Shown here: positions 35,441 to 44,864 of the stretch, piece after piece | Numbering within the stretch: the stretch's first letter is position 1 | Layout: each line of letters opens with the position of its first letter | Assembly: GCF_900103265.1 (NCBI RefSeq) | Contig: NZ_FMWX01000001.1 | Coordinates: 1,059,753 to 1,123,752 of the forward strand | From: Sphingomonas sp. NFR15 | Lineage (GTDB): Bacteria > Pseudomonadota > Alphaproteobacteria > Sphingomonadales > Sphingomonadaceae | Length of the DNA stretch: 64,000 nt | Direction of reading: 5' to 3' | Notes under the pieces: generated by a model | What the model was told of the DNA's origin: nothing | What the model saw: only the letters and a program-made list of their open reading frames with translations | Database searches by the model: none | Position numbers and translations under genes: made by a program

Positions 35441-37372
35441 ATGCTTCGCACCATCGCGGCGGGGGTGAGCCTGCTCGCCCTCGCCACCCCAGCGCTCGCC
35501 GCGCCGAAGCTGGACGGACTGACCAGCGACCACGCCGTCATACAGCGCGGCAAGCCGATCGTGCTGACCGGCACCGCGATACCGGGCGAGCCGGTGACGG
35601 TGGTGTTGGCCGGGCACAGCGCGCAGGCACGCGCGGGCCGCGATGGTGCGTTCCGCGCCACCCTGCCCGCTCTGCCCGCCGGCGGCCCGTACGATCTGTC
35701 GGTGATCGCGCCGAGCGGCACCACGCAAGTCCATGATCTGCTAATCGGCGACGTGTTCCTGTGCTCGGGCCAGAGCAACATGGAACTGCCGGTCGAGCGC
35801 GCGCAGGATGCCGGCAGCGCGATCCACGGCCCGGCCGACGATCAGCTTCGCCTCGTTACGATCGCCAAGGCGACCGCACCGGTCGCGCAGGATCGCCTTG
35901 CGCAACAGCCGGTGTGGGCGGCGGCCGGCCCGCTCACCACCGGCGGCTTCTCGGCGGCATGCTTCTACATGGCGCGTGAGCTGCGCAAAACCGCGAACGT
36001 GCCGATCGGTGCGATCCATTCGAGCTGGGGTGGCTCGTCGATCTCGGCGTGGATGGGCGACGATGCACAGCGCGCGGCCGGGCGCGGCGCGCAGGCCGAT
36101 CTGCTCAAGCTCTACGCCCGCGATCCCGCCGCCGCGATGCGCAGCGCGAATGCGACGTGGGAAGCGTGGTGGCGTGAAAAGACCGGCGACACGCCCGGCC
36201 ACGAGCCGTGGCAGCCCGACGCCGCGCTCGATTGGCAGCCGGTGCCGCGCATCGACTTCTACGAGAACTGGGGCGTGCCCGCGCTCCAGACCTATCTCGG
36301 CATGCTCTGGTATCAAAAGACCGTCGATCTCACCCCCGAGCAGGCGAAACAGGTCGCGATGATCGCGATCGGCCCCGCCGACGACGCCGACCGCGTGTGG
36401 ATCAACGGCAAGTCGGTCGGCGGGCGTGGCGGCTGGGATGCTCGCGTCTACACCGTACCGGCGGGAACGCTTGTCGCCGGGCGCAACGTCATCACGATCA
36501 ACATCGAAAATGCCTATGCGACCGGCGGCCTGCCCGGCCCGGCCGACGTCATGAAGCTCAGTTTCGCCGACGGCAGCGCGGCGCCGATCGGTGAGGGCTG
36601 GCGCTATGCGGTGGCGAAGAAGCCGGGCGGCACCTCGCCGCGCGTGCCGTGGGACGACATCACCGGCGCGGGCACGATCTACAACGCGATGATCGCGCCG
36701 CTTGGCGGGATCGGGCTGGCTGGCGTCGCCTGGTATCAAGGCGAATCGGATACCGACATTCCCGGCTATGCCGATCGCATGAAGGCGCTGATCGCCGAAT
36801 GGCGCGCGCAGTTCGGCGCGCCGGCGCTGCCGTTCGCGCTCGTCTCGCTCGCAGGGTTCGGCAAGCCGGCGATCGCGCCGGGCGAAAGCGGCTGGGCGCG
36901 CGTGCGCGACGACCAGCGCCGTGTCGCCGAAACCGACGGGCACACCGCGCTCGCGCTCGCGATCGATCTCGGCGACCCGCTCGACATCCACCCCGGCGAG
37001 AAGCATGAGATCGGCCGGCGGCTCGCGGTGGCGATGGGCAGTCTCGCTTATGGCGCCGCCCCGCCCCCGTCCGGCCCGCAGGTCGCGAGCGTAACACGCG
37101 ACGCGAATGGCGGCGCGAGCGTCACGTTCAAGGGCGTGACCGGCGCGCTGCATACGCGCAGCGCCACGCAAGCGACCGGCTTCGAACTGTGCGGCGCGGC
37201 GGCGGGATCATGCCGTTACGCATCGGCCAGTGTCGCGGGCGATCGCGTGATGCTGGCGGGCGACGGCCAGCCGGTCGCGCGCGTGCGCTATGCGTGGGCG
37301 GATTTCCCGATCGTCAATCTCGTGGACGACGCGGCTCTCCCCGCCGGGCCGTTCGAGATGGCGGTGCGATAA
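35441..37372 (+). CDS. SGNH-type acetylesterase (sialate O-acetylesterase family)
   Basis: A 643-aa exported esterase. Signal peptide about 1-20; the SGNH motif GQSNME holds nucleophile S112, a second block is WYQGESDT, and the catalytic Asp/His are D515 and H517 (DIHPGEKHEIG). A beta-sandwich is inserted between the two halves (about 290-400). The family name is sialate O-acetylesterase, but next to xylan hydrolases the likely substrate is acetylated xylan. AGGAG lies just upstream of the ATG. It ends the TBDR-halogenase-GH3-esterase unit. Confidence 0.88.
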   Translation: MLRTIAAGVSLLALATPALAAPKLDGLTSDHAVIQRGKPIVLTGTAIPGEPVTVVLAGHSAQARAGRDGAFRATLPALPAGGPYDLSVIAPSGTTQVHDLLIGDVFLCSGQSNMELPVERAQDAGSAIHGPADDQLRLVTIAKATAPVAQDRLAQQPVWAAAGPLTTGGFSAACFYMARELRKTANVPIGAIHSSWGGSSISAWMGDDAQRAAGRGAQADLLKLYARDPAAAMRSANATWEAWWREKTGDTPGHEPWQPDAALDWQPVPRIDFYENWGVPALQTYLGMLWYQKTVDLTPEQAKQVAMIAIGPADDADRVWINGKSVGGRGGWDARVYTVPAGTLVAGRNVITINIENAYATGGLPGPADVMKLSFADGSAAPIGEGWRYAVAKKPGGTSPRVPWDDITGAGTIYNAMIAPLGGIGLAGVAWYQGESDTDIPGYADRMKALIAEWRAQFGAPALPFALVSLAGFGKPAIAPGESGWARVRDDQRRVAETDGHTALALAIDLGDPLDIHPGEKHEIGRRLAVAMGSLAYGAAPPPSGPQVASVTRDANGGASVTFKGVTGALHTRSATQATGFELCGAAAGSCRYASASVAGDRVMLAGDGQPVARVRYAWADFPIVNLVDDAALPAGPFEMAVR

Positions 37373-37383
37373 GGCGTATCCTG

Positions 37384-37408
37384 CTCCCCTTCCTGGAAGG
37401 GAGGGGAG
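37384..37408. terminator. Short imperfect hairpin after the esterase gene
   Basis: CTCCCC (37384-37389) pairs with GGGGAG (37403-37408) and TTCC with GGAA around a single T. It may end the xylan operon. The sequence resembles the CTCCCCTCCC-type repeat found inside the RNase R gene, so it may be a degenerate repeat copy. Confidence 0.4.
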
Positions 37409-37558
37409 AAGCGGGAAGCTCGCCGCACCGGACTGTCACGCGCGCTTCATGGAGCGGCGCTAGCGTAAGCCGAGAATCGGGCAGAAGTCCGAGCGGGGAG
37501 ACGCAAGAGTGACGGGGCACCACATCGCGCGCCCGCTCCCCGGCGGGGTGCGGGCGCG

Positions 37559-38113
37559 ATGAACGAGACCATGGCGATCGCCGCGCCCGCTGCCGAGCGC
37601 CGCCGCGCCGCGCGCGAGGAAGCCGAGCTTCGCACCGCGCTCAGGCGCTTCGTCGGCGGCCGGCTCGGTGCGGGCGAGCGCGCCGATGGCGAGGACATCG
37701 TGCAGGAAACCTATCTGCGCCTCTACGACTATCGGCGCACGCGCCCGGTCGCGGATATCGGCGCGTTCTGCTTCGCGGTGGCGCGCAATCTCGTCCACGA
37801 CCATTTTCGCCGCCGCGCCGCGGCACCGCGCACCGAACCGGTCGATGAGGCGATCGTCTGCCCGCAGCCGCGCGTCGAGGAGGTGCTCGACTATCGCCAG
37901 CGGGTCGAGATCCTCGTGCGCGCGATGAAGGTGATGCCCGCGCTGCGCCGCGAGGTCTTCCTGCGCCGCCAGCTCGACGGCACGCCCGCCGCGCAGATCG
38001 CCACCGATCTCGGGCTGAGCCGCGCGGCGGTGGACAAGCATTGCACGCGCGCGCTCGCCGATCTGCGCGCCGCGCTCGAACGGCGCGGGCTGCCGCCGGG
38101 CGCGCGGCCATGA
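37559..38113 (+). CDS. ECF sigma factor (FecI-like)
   Basis: A 184-aa extracytoplasmic-function sigma factor. Region 2 contains DIVQETYLRLYDYRR and FAVARNLVHDHFRRR; region 4 contains MPALRREVFLRRQLDGTPAAQIATDLGLSRAAVDKH. The stop overlaps the fecR start (ATGA). With FecR and an STN-domain TBDR downstream it forms a cell-surface signalling set. ATG 37559 has a weak GGGG upstream; an ATG four codons later is possible. Confidence 0.9.
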   Translation: MNETMAIAAPAAERRRAAREEAELRTALRRFVGGRLGAGERADGEDIVQETYLRLYDYRRTRPVADIGAFCFAVARNLVHDHFRRRAAAPRTEPVDEAIVCPQPRVEEVLDYRQRVEILVRAMKVMPALRREVFLRRQLDGTPAAQIATDLGLSRAAVDKHCTRALADLRAALERRGLPPGARP

Positions 38114-39033
38114 CGCGCCGGTCCGATCTCGCGGCCGCCGCGCGCTGGACGCTGGCGGGCGACGACATCCCGCCCTCCCCCGCGCCGCCCGCCGCCGCCG
38201 ATCTGCGCGTGACGCTCGACGATCCCGCGCTCGGCGAGGCGCTGACGCGCGCCGCCGGCTTCGGACGGCTGTCGAATGACGACATCCGTGAGATGCGCGC
38301 CGCGCGCCGCCGCAAGCTCGTCGTTGGCGGCACCGCGACGCTGGCGCTCGCGCTCGGCATCGGCGCGTGGCAGCAGGGGGCTTTCGGCCCCTCCGCGCCG
38401 GTCACCACGCATTACGAGACCAAGCGCGGCCAACAGCTCGATCTCGCGCTCGCCGACGGCAGCCGGCTCCAGCTCAACGGCGAAACCAGCGTCGACGTGA
38501 CGCTCGGCGACCGACAGCGCCGTGTCGCGTTGCGGCGCGGCGAGGTGTATTTCGATGTCGCGCATGAACCCGCGCGGCCGTTCGTCGTGGCGGCGGCGGG
38601 ATCGGAAACCCGCGTGCTGGGCACCGCATTCGATGTGGATGTCGCCCGGCGCGAGGTGAAGCTCGACGTCTATCGCGGCCGCGTCCGCTTCGGCGGCCCG
38701 GCCGGCAGCGTCGATGTGCCCGCCGGCTGGCGCTCGCGCTTCGCGGGCGGCGTGGCGCAGGCGCCGGTGCGCTTCGATGCCGCGCAGCAGGATTGGCGCC
38801 GGAACTGGCTCGATACCGACTACATGCGGCTGGAGGATCTCGTCGATGCGCTCAATCGGCGCGGCGGGCCGATGATCGCGCCGCCCCCACCCGCGCTCGC
38901 CGGGCTGACGCTGTCGGGCCGGTTCAAGCTCGACAATGCGGAAACGCTGCTCGGCGCGATCGGCGCGGCCTATGGCTTCGAGACGGTGCGCACCGGCGAC
39001 CGCATCCGCATCGTCGAAACGTCACACTCATGA
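38110..39033 (+). CDS. FecR-family anti-sigma/sensor protein
   Basis: A 307-aa single-span inner-membrane protein. A cytoplasmic N-terminus (1-80) is followed by one membrane segment (LVVGGTATLALALGIGAW, about 78-95), the periplasmic FecR domain (about 105-205) and a C-terminal domain that resembles the STN fold. It relays the ligand-bound state of the partner TBDR to the sigma factor. The ATG overlaps the sigma stop codon by 4 bp. The N-terminal region is proline-rich (PPSPAPPAAA), shorter than in many FecR proteins. Confidence 0.9.
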   Translation: MTRRSDLAAAARWTLAGDDIPPSPAPPAAADLRVTLDDPALGEALTRAAGFGRLSNDDIREMRAARRRKLVVGGTATLALALGIGAWQQGAFGPSAPVTTHYETKRGQQLDLALADGSRLQLNGETSVDVTLGDRQRRVALRRGEVYFDVAHEPARPFVVAAAGSETRVLGTAFDVDVARREVKLDVYRGRVRFGGPAGSVDVPAGWRSRFAGGVAQAPVRFDAAQQDWRRNWLDTDYMRLEDLVDALNRRGGPMIAPPPPALAGLTLSGRFKLDNAETLLGAIGAAYGFETVRTGDRIRIVETSHS

Positions 39034-39045
39034 CATTGAATCGTA

Positions 39046-39060
39046 ACAAAATTCTTTTGT
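39046..39060. promoter_or_regulatory. Perfect palindrome upstream of the STN-TBDR gene
   Basis: ACAAAATTCTTTTGT: 6-bp arms perfectly complementary around TTC, in an AT-rich patch 64 bp before the receptor start. It could be an operator or part of a FecI-type promoter. No T-tail, so not a convincing terminator. Confidence 0.4.
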
Positions 39061-39123
39061 CCTGAGTGGGGCCAACCGCCGTCTTCCGTTCGAGGCGCAG
39101 ATGCGTCCGAGCGGAGGAATTTG

Positions 39124-42120
39124 ATGAAACGCATAAAGGGAACATCGTTGATCGTCTTGGCGGCGGCACTCGCCGCGCCGGCTCTGGCCGAGGCGCGGCC
39201 GGTCGATACCAGCACGGCCCGCCCAATGCGCTTCGAGATCGGCGCGTCCGATCTGCGCAGCGCGATTTCGCAATTTTCGAAGGCCACGGGCGTTCAGGTC
39301 GTCGTTGCGCCCAACGCCGTCAACGGCCGCCACACCGCGGGAGTGCGCGGCGACATGACCGTTCGCCAGGCGCTCGACGCGCTGCTGCGCGGCACCAACC
39401 TCACCGCGACGATCCGCGGCGGCGTGGCGGTGCTCACTCCCGGCACCGGCACGGTCACGCCGGCCGCCCACCTCACGCCCGTAGCGACCACGCCGGCCCC
39501 GGCCGCCGCGCCCGCCGAGGATGACAGCGTGCCCCAGCGCGACATCATCGTCTCGGGCTATCGCCACAGCCTCGAGGCGGCGCAGGATCTGAAGCGCCGC
39601 GCGGTCGGCGCGGAGGAAGACATCCTCGCCACCGATATCGCCGCCTTTCCCGACCTGAACCTCGCCGAATCGCTCCAGCGCATCCCCGGCATCACCATCA
39701 CCCGTGACAGCGGCGAGGGCCGCCAGATCGCGCTGCGCGGTCTCGGCGCCGATTTCACGCGCACCCAGCTCAACGGCATGGAAGTGCTCGGCAACACCGC
39801 CTCGGGTATGGACAATCGCGGCGGCGTGACGCGCTCGCGCGCGTTCGACTACAGCCTGTTCGCCTCGGAACTGTTCAACCGCGTGGCGGTGCAAAAGTCG
39901 TTCTCGGCCGAACAGGACGAAGGCGGCATCGCCGGCACCGTTCAGCTCTCCAGCGCGCGGCCGTTCGATTATGCCGGCACCAAATTCGTCGTCTCCGCCA
40001 AGGGCCAGACCAACGACAACACCAGCGGCATCACCCCGCGCGTGGTGGCGCTCGCCTCGACCCGCCACGGCGACTTCGGCGCGCTCGTCTCGGTCGCCTA
40101 TAGCGAAATCAAGAACAACGAGTTCGGCTATCGCAACTGGGGCTGGGGCCTCACCAAATACGGCGCCGCCAACATCGGCCCGAACATCGACGCGGCGACC
40201 CGCCAGAAGCTGCTGAACGGCGTATGGCAAGCGACCGCGCAATCGCCATCGAGCTGGTACACCGATCGTAAGCGGCTCGGCGTCACCTCGTCGCTGCAAT
40301 ATCACCCCGGCACCAATTTCAAGCTCGACATCGATGGCCTGTACGGCCGGCTGTGGGATCACCGCGACGATTACGCGCTCGCCACCGCCGGCACCAACGC
40401 GCTGACCGGCACCTCGATCACCGGCGGCCAGGTGATCCAGAGCGCCGAGATCGACGGCACCAACACGCTGCGCGCGGCGAGCTTCACCGGCATCGATCTG
40501 CGCAGCGAGCATCACATCGTCGAGAACCACACCGATTTCTACCAGGGCGTCGCCAATGCCGAGTGGAAGGTCGGCGACCGGCTGACGCTCCACGCGCTCG
40601 GCGGCTATGAGGAATCGGATTTCGGCCAGCCGGTGTTCGACAAGGTGTTCATGGAGTTGAAGAACACACCGTTCAGCTTCGACATGAAGCCGACGATCCC
40701 GGTCAACACCTATGGCAAGGACATTACCGATCCGAACAACTGGGCGCTTCAGCGCCTCGACGTTCAGGAGAACAAGATCACCAACCAATATGCCAACGCC
40801 AAGCTCGACGGTGCCTATAAGCTCACCGACGCGCTGACCTTCAAGGCGGGCGGCGAGTTCAAGCACTTCATCAACAGCGGCTACACCTGGGTCAACAAGG
40901 TGTTCCACAACGTCCCCGCCGACGTCGCCATCCCCAACAACCTCAAGCAGACCGTCGGCGTCGATACGCTCACCCAATATATCGTCGGCAATGTCGATGG
41001 CGTGTACGGCTATATCGGCGACCGCCGGAACCTCGACGCCTCGTTCCTCCAAACCGGCAGCGACTACCGCGTCGATGAAAAGACCTGGGCTGGCTTCGCG
41101 CAGTTCGATCTCGATACGCTCGTCGCCGGAATGCGGCTGCGCGCGAACGCGGGCGTGCGCTATTATTCGACCGACCTGATCTCGTCCGGCCATCTCTCGC
41201 AGGTGATCGCCGGAGTGACGCAGTTCGTGCCGGTCGCGGTCGGCACCAACAGCCACGGCTTCCTCCCCGCCGCCAACGTCGCGCTCGACGTGGCCAAGGA
41301 CGTGGTCGTGCGCGTGAGCGCCAGCCGCAACGTCAACCGCCCCGGCCTCGGCGATCTCGCGGCGGCTGGCTCGATCACGACCCGCCCCAACGGCGGCTCG
41401 CTCAGCCTCGGCAACCCGTACCTGAAGCCATACAAGGCGACCTCGGTCGAAGGATCGATCGAATGGTATATGGACCGTACCGGCTTCGCTTCGCTCGGTG
41501 CGTTCTACAAGAAGATGGACAGCTTCATCGTCTCGTCGACCCAGCAGATCCCCTACGGCCAGACCGGCCTGCCGCTGTCGCTGCTGATCCAGGGGCAGGA
41601 CGCCAACACCCAGTTCGACGTCAGCCAGCCGATCAACGGACCCGGCGCCGACATCAAGGGGATCGAGGCGGCGTTCCAGCACGACTTCACCTTCCTGCCG
41701 GGCGCGCTCAGGCATCTCGGCGTGGTGGCGAACGGGACGTGGTTCGACGGGCACCAGACGGTGTTCTACAGCGGCGTGCCGCGCCGCCTGCCGCTCTACA
41801 ATCTGTCGAAATGGGCGGCCAACGCGACGCTCTATTACGAAAACGCGGTATGGGGCGTGCGCGTGTCGGACGCCTATCGCAGCCAGTATCTGATCGGCGC
41901 CAGCAACGCCTATGACAATGCCGGCGACGCCATCAAGGGCACCAACAACATCGACTTCCAAGCGCACGTCAACGTGCGCAAGGGCGTCCGCCTGATCGCC
42001 GAGGGCATCAACCTCACCAACACCGCGATCCGCCAGTTCGCCAGCGTCGATTACGACCGGCCCGAAGTCTACACCACCGCCGGCCGCACCTTCACGTTCG
42101 GCGTCAGCGCCGAATTCTAA
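39124..42120 (+). CDS. TonB-dependent receptor with STN signalling domain (FecA-like)
   Basis: A 998-aa outer-membrane transducer. After the signal peptide (ends LAEA) comes an STN domain (about 35-105) that contacts FecR, a Pro/Ala linker, a TonB box (RDIIVSGYR), plug and barrel, ending VSAEF. GGAGG lies 6 nt before ATG 39124; the preceding TTG is not needed. With the ECF sigma and FecR it forms an autoregulated uptake system. The plug resembles carbohydrate-type receptors rather than siderophore receptors; the ligand is unknown. Confidence 0.93.
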   Translation: MKRIKGTSLIVLAAALAAPALAEARPVDTSTARPMRFEIGASDLRSAISQFSKATGVQVVVAPNAVNGRHTAGVRGDMTVRQALDALLRGTNLTATIRGGVAVLTPGTGTVTPAAHLTPVATTPAPAAAPAEDDSVPQRDIIVSGYRHSLEAAQDLKRRAVGAEEDILATDIAAFPDLNLAESLQRIPGITITRDSGEGRQIALRGLGADFTRTQLNGMEVLGNTASGMDNRGGVTRSRAFDYSLFASELFNRVAVQKSFSAEQDEGGIAGTVQLSSARPFDYAGTKFVVSAKGQTNDNTSGITPRVVALASTRHGDFGALVSVAYSEIKNNEFGYRNWGWGLTKYGAANIGPNIDAATRQKLLNGVWQATAQSPSSWYTDRKRLGVTSSLQYHPGTNFKLDIDGLYGRLWDHRDDYALATAGTNALTGTSITGGQVIQSAEIDGTNTLRAASFTGIDLRSEHHIVENHTDFYQGVANAEWKVGDRLTLHALGGYEESDFGQPVFDKVFMELKNTPFSFDMKPTIPVNTYGKDITDPNNWALQRLDVQENKITNQYANAKLDGAYKLTDALTFKAGGEFKHFINSGYTWVNKVFHNVPADVAIPNNLKQTVGVDTLTQYIVGNVDGVYGYIGDRRNLDASFLQTGSDYRVDEKTWAGFAQFDLDTLVAGMRLRANAGVRYYSTDLISSGHLSQVIAGVTQFVPVAVGTNSHGFLPAANVALDVAKDVVVRVSASRNVNRPGLGDLAAAGSITTRPNGGSLSLGNPYLKPYKATSVEGSIEWYMDRTGFASLGAFYKKMDSFIVSSTQQIPYGQTGLPLSLLIQGQDANTQFDVSQPINGPGADIKGIEAAFQHDFTFLPGALRHLGVVANGTWFDGHQTVFYSGVPRRLPLYNLSKWAANATLYYENAVWGVRVSDAYRSQYLIGASNAYDNAGDAIKGTNNIDFQAHVNVRKGVRLIAEGINLTNTAIRQFASVDYDRPEVYTTAGRTFTFGVSAEF

Positions 42121-42134
42121 GCCTTACCCCACCT

Positions 42135-42166
42135 GCCCGCCCGGCATTCCGCCGGGTGGGCTTTTT
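42135..42166 (+). terminator. Intrinsic terminator after the STN-TBDR
   Basis: GCCCGCCCGGC / GCCGGGTGGGC (one G-T pair), loop ATTCC, then five T (42162-42166), 14 bp after the stop. Confidence 0.85.
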
Positions 42167-42193
42167 GCGCGTGCGATCCCGGTCCGCACGCCC

Positions 42194-42219
42194 TTGCACT
42201 ATATTCCACCGTATATAAT
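42194..42219 (+). promoter_or_regulatory. AT-rich promoter region of the second TBDR
   Basis: A consensus TATAAT (42214-42219) lies in a local AT-rich patch. TTGCAC (42194-42199) is 14 bp upstream, shorter than ideal. TATAT (42200-42204) and GTATATA (42211-42217) form an imperfect dyad that could be an operator. Confidence 0.4.
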
Positions 42220-42272
42220 AAGGCCCCGACACCCGTAAGCGCACCAGCGCCCGAGCGGACAAAGGGGCTACC

Positions 42273-44651
42273 ATGAAAATCCGCGCCATCGCCGCGACCG
42301 CGGCGGCTATCCTCGCGTCCACGCCACCCGCTGCACACGCCGCCGCGCCCGGCGACGCGCCGACGCCTGACGCCATCGCTCAGCCCGATACCAGCACCGA
42401 CATCCTCGTCACCGCGCGCCGCCGGCCCGAAGACCCGCAGACCATCCCCGGATCGCTCTCGGTGGTGTCGGGCGCGCTGCTCGATCGGTCGTACACGATC
42501 AACACGCAAGGGCTGTCGGTGCTCGTGCCCGCGCTCAACTACAGCTCGGCCAATCCGCGCAACACCGCCTTCACGATCCGCGGGCTCGGCTCGAGCGTGG
42601 TCGCGGTCAGCCAGGCCAATGACGGGCTGGAGCCCGGGGTCGGCTATTATGTCGATCAGGTCTATCACGCCCGCCCCGCCACCGCCGCGTTCGATTTCAG
42701 CGATATCGACCATGTCGAGGTGCTGCGCGGCCCGCAGGGCACGTTGTTCGGGAAGAACAGCACGGCCGGCGCGATCAGTATCACCACGCGAGAGCCCACG
42801 TTCGAACCCGAGGCCGAGGAGGAAGTCTCGATCGGCAGCCGCAATTTCGTGCAGGCGAAGGCCGCCGCCTCGGGCGCGCTGATCGGCGATACCGTGGCGG
42901 GGCGCATCTCGGCGGTGGTGACGCGCCGCGACGGCGTGATCCACGACCTTCGCACCGGCGCCGATCTCAACACGATCGGCAATCAGGCGGTGCGCGGGCA
43001 ACTCCTCATCAAGCCCAACGACACGTTCCGGCTCCGCCTCACCGCCGATTTCAGCACTTTCGAAAGCGATTGCTGCACGCAAGTCTATCTGCGCGTCGCG
43101 CCCACGCTCAAGGCCGCCGCGCGGCAATATGCGGCGCTCGCCGCCAACGTGCCGGGCGGCGCGTACACGCCCGCCAGCCGCAATCCCTATGATCGCCTCA
43201 CCGATATCGACGCGGCGGTCGGCACCAACACCAACGAGGGCGGTGTGTCGGCGGTGGCCGACTGGAACCTCGGGCCGGCCACGCTCACCTCGGTCAGCGC
43301 GTGGCGGTTCTGGAACTGGGATGCCGCCAACGACCGCGACTATACCGGCATCCCGATCCAGACGAGCCAGCACATTCCCTCCCGGCAGGACCAGTACAGC
43401 CAGGAACTGCGCATCGCCTCGAACGGCGATCACGCGCTGAGCTATGTCGGGGGGCTATATTTCTTCCGCCAGCGCGTGATCGGTCGGCCGATCTCGATCT
43501 ATGGCCCGCTCGCGACCTATTGGCTGCTCGGCAGCCCCTCGGCCGCGCTGCCGGGCAATTTGCTCGACGGCTATGGTTCGGACGGGCGCACCGATTTCCA
43601 GTCGAACAGCTATGCCGCGTTCGGCGAGGTCAACTGGCGCCCGCTCGCCGGGCTGACGCTGACCGGCGGCCTGCGCTACACCTATGAGACCAAGACCGGC
43701 AGCTATAACACCTTCACCTTCGGCGGCCCGACCGGCCTCACTCAGGCGCAGATCAACAGCCAGCTCTCGGTCCTGCGTGGGCAGGTTTACGATGCCAAGG
43801 TCAACGACGGCAGCCTCACCGGGCGCGCCAACGTCGCCTATGATTTTACCCCCGGCGTGCTCGGCTATGTCAGCTTCGCGCGCGGCGCCAAATCGGGCGG
43901 GATCAATATGTCGGGCCTGCCGCTCGACAATACCAACCAGCCCGCTCTGTCCAAGGCGGTGGTGCGGCCGGAGACCAACACCGCCTATGAAATCGGCCTC
44001 AAGACGCGGCTGTTCGACCGCCGGCTGACCTTCAACATCGACGGCTACTACACGCGTGTCACCGATTTCCAGGCGAACGTCACCGATACCGGCGCTGCCG
44101 CCGCTTTGCGCACCTATCTCGCCAACATCCCAAAGGTGACGGTGAAGGGGTTCGAGGCCGATGCCGTCGCCACGCCAATCCCGGCGTTGTCGCTGCGCGG
44201 CGCGGTCGCCTATGCGGCCGGCGACTACACATCCTATCCCAACGCTCCCTGCCCGATCGAGGCGATCAGCAGCAGCACCACCGTCTGCAACCTCTCGGGC
44301 AAGCCGCTGTCGAGCCTGCCGAAATGGACCGTATCGGCCGGCGGCGACTACACGTTGCCGGTCCCGGCGCTGCGCGGCGCGGTCATCCTGCACGCCGATT
44401 CGATGTCGCGCACCAGCCAATATGGCGACCCGACCGACTCCGCCTATACGCGCATCAACGGCTATACGCTCGTCAACGCCAGCCTCGGCTACCGCAACAA
44501 CGCGGGCTGGGAAATCGACGTGTTCGCGCGCAACCTGTTCGACGCGAACTACCTCCAGAACGTGACGATCCAGGCCGGCAATTCCGGCCTGATCCTCGCC
44601 ACCCCGAGCGACCCGCGCACGATCGGCGTGACGTTCCGCGCGCGGCAGTAG
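42273..44651 (+). CDS. TonB-dependent receptor
   Basis: A 792-aa outer-membrane receptor. Signal peptide about 1-24 (ends AAHA), TonB box TDILVTARRR near residue 45, plug with the standard HVEVLRGPQGTLFGKNSTAG motif (about 148-168), barrel to the terminal GVTFRARQ. The last residue is not the usual phenylalanine. It is separated from the STN receptor by a terminator and has its own promoter region, so it is not part of the sigma/FecR unit. Pattern fits the sphingomonad receptors for diverse organics; substrate unknown. Confidence 0.92.
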   Translation: MKIRAIAATAAAILASTPPAAHAAAPGDAPTPDAIAQPDTSTDILVTARRRPEDPQTIPGSLSVVSGALLDRSYTINTQGLSVLVPALNYSSANPRNTAFTIRGLGSSVVAVSQANDGLEPGVGYYVDQVYHARPATAAFDFSDIDHVEVLRGPQGTLFGKNSTAGAISITTREPTFEPEAEEEVSIGSRNFVQAKAAASGALIGDTVAGRISAVVTRRDGVIHDLRTGADLNTIGNQAVRGQLLIKPNDTFRLRLTADFSTFESDCCTQVYLRVAPTLKAAARQYAALAANVPGGAYTPASRNPYDRLTDIDAAVGTNTNEGGVSAVADWNLGPATLTSVSAWRFWNWDAANDRDYTGIPIQTSQHIPSRQDQYSQELRIASNGDHALSYVGGLYFFRQRVIGRPISIYGPLATYWLLGSPSAALPGNLLDGYGSDGRTDFQSNSYAAFGEVNWRPLAGLTLTGGLRYTYETKTGSYNTFTFGGPTGLTQAQINSQLSVLRGQVYDAKVNDGSLTGRANVAYDFTPGVLGYVSFARGAKSGGINMSGLPLDNTNQPALSKAVVRPETNTAYEIGLKTRLFDRRLTFNIDGYYTRVTDFQANVTDTGAAAALRTYLANIPKVTVKGFEADAVATPIPALSLRGAVAYAAGDYTSYPNAPCPIEAISSSTTVCNLSGKPLSSLPKWTVSAGGDYTLPVPALRGAVILHADSMSRTSQYGDPTDSAYTRINGYTLVNASLGYRNNAGWEIDVFARNLFDANYLQNVTIQAGNSGLILATPSDPRTIGVTFRARQ

Positions 44652-44668
44652 CGGGCGCCCCGCCCGAC

Positions 44669-44738
44669 CCGTTCGTGTCGAGCATATACGAGACACCCTG
44701 CGCGCGGTGTGCCCCTCGACTTCGCTCGGGGCGAACGG
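44669..44738. repeat. REP-type inverted pair, family A
   Basis: Units with arms GTGTC / GACAC (around GAGCATATACGA) and GCCCC / GGGGC (around TCGACTTCGCTC), bounded by CCGTTCG and CGAACGG. It lies 18 bp after the TBDR stop. Confidence 0.75.
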
Positions 44739-44809
44739 TTGGAGGTCGGGCGCAAAAACGCTCGCAACCGCTCTCGTCAGTCGCCGAACGCACACGACGC
44801 CCCCACTAA

Positions 44810-44838
44810 CCGTTCGTGTCGAGCGTAGTCGAGACACC
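44810..44838. repeat. Solo REP-type unit, family A
   Basis: A single unit with arms GTGTC / GACAC around GAGCGTAGTCGA, preceded by CCGTTCG. It lies 27 bp beyond the lysR stop. The rest of 44652-44864 has no gene. Confidence 0.65.
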
Positions 44839-44864
44839 CGCGCGCGTTCGCGGCACGGCGCGGG

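Noticed and set aside
32546..35734. 1062-codon minus-strand open frame opposite GH3
   Set aside because: Same antisense GC artefact; the GH3 protein has signal peptide and catalytic residues.
39046..39060. Intrinsic terminator after fecR
   Set aside because: Only 6 A/T-rich base pairs and no T-tail; more like an operator or promoter element.
39028..41967. 979-codon minus-strand open frame opposite the STN-TBDR
   Set aside because: No ribosome-binding site or motif; the receptor frame is well supported.
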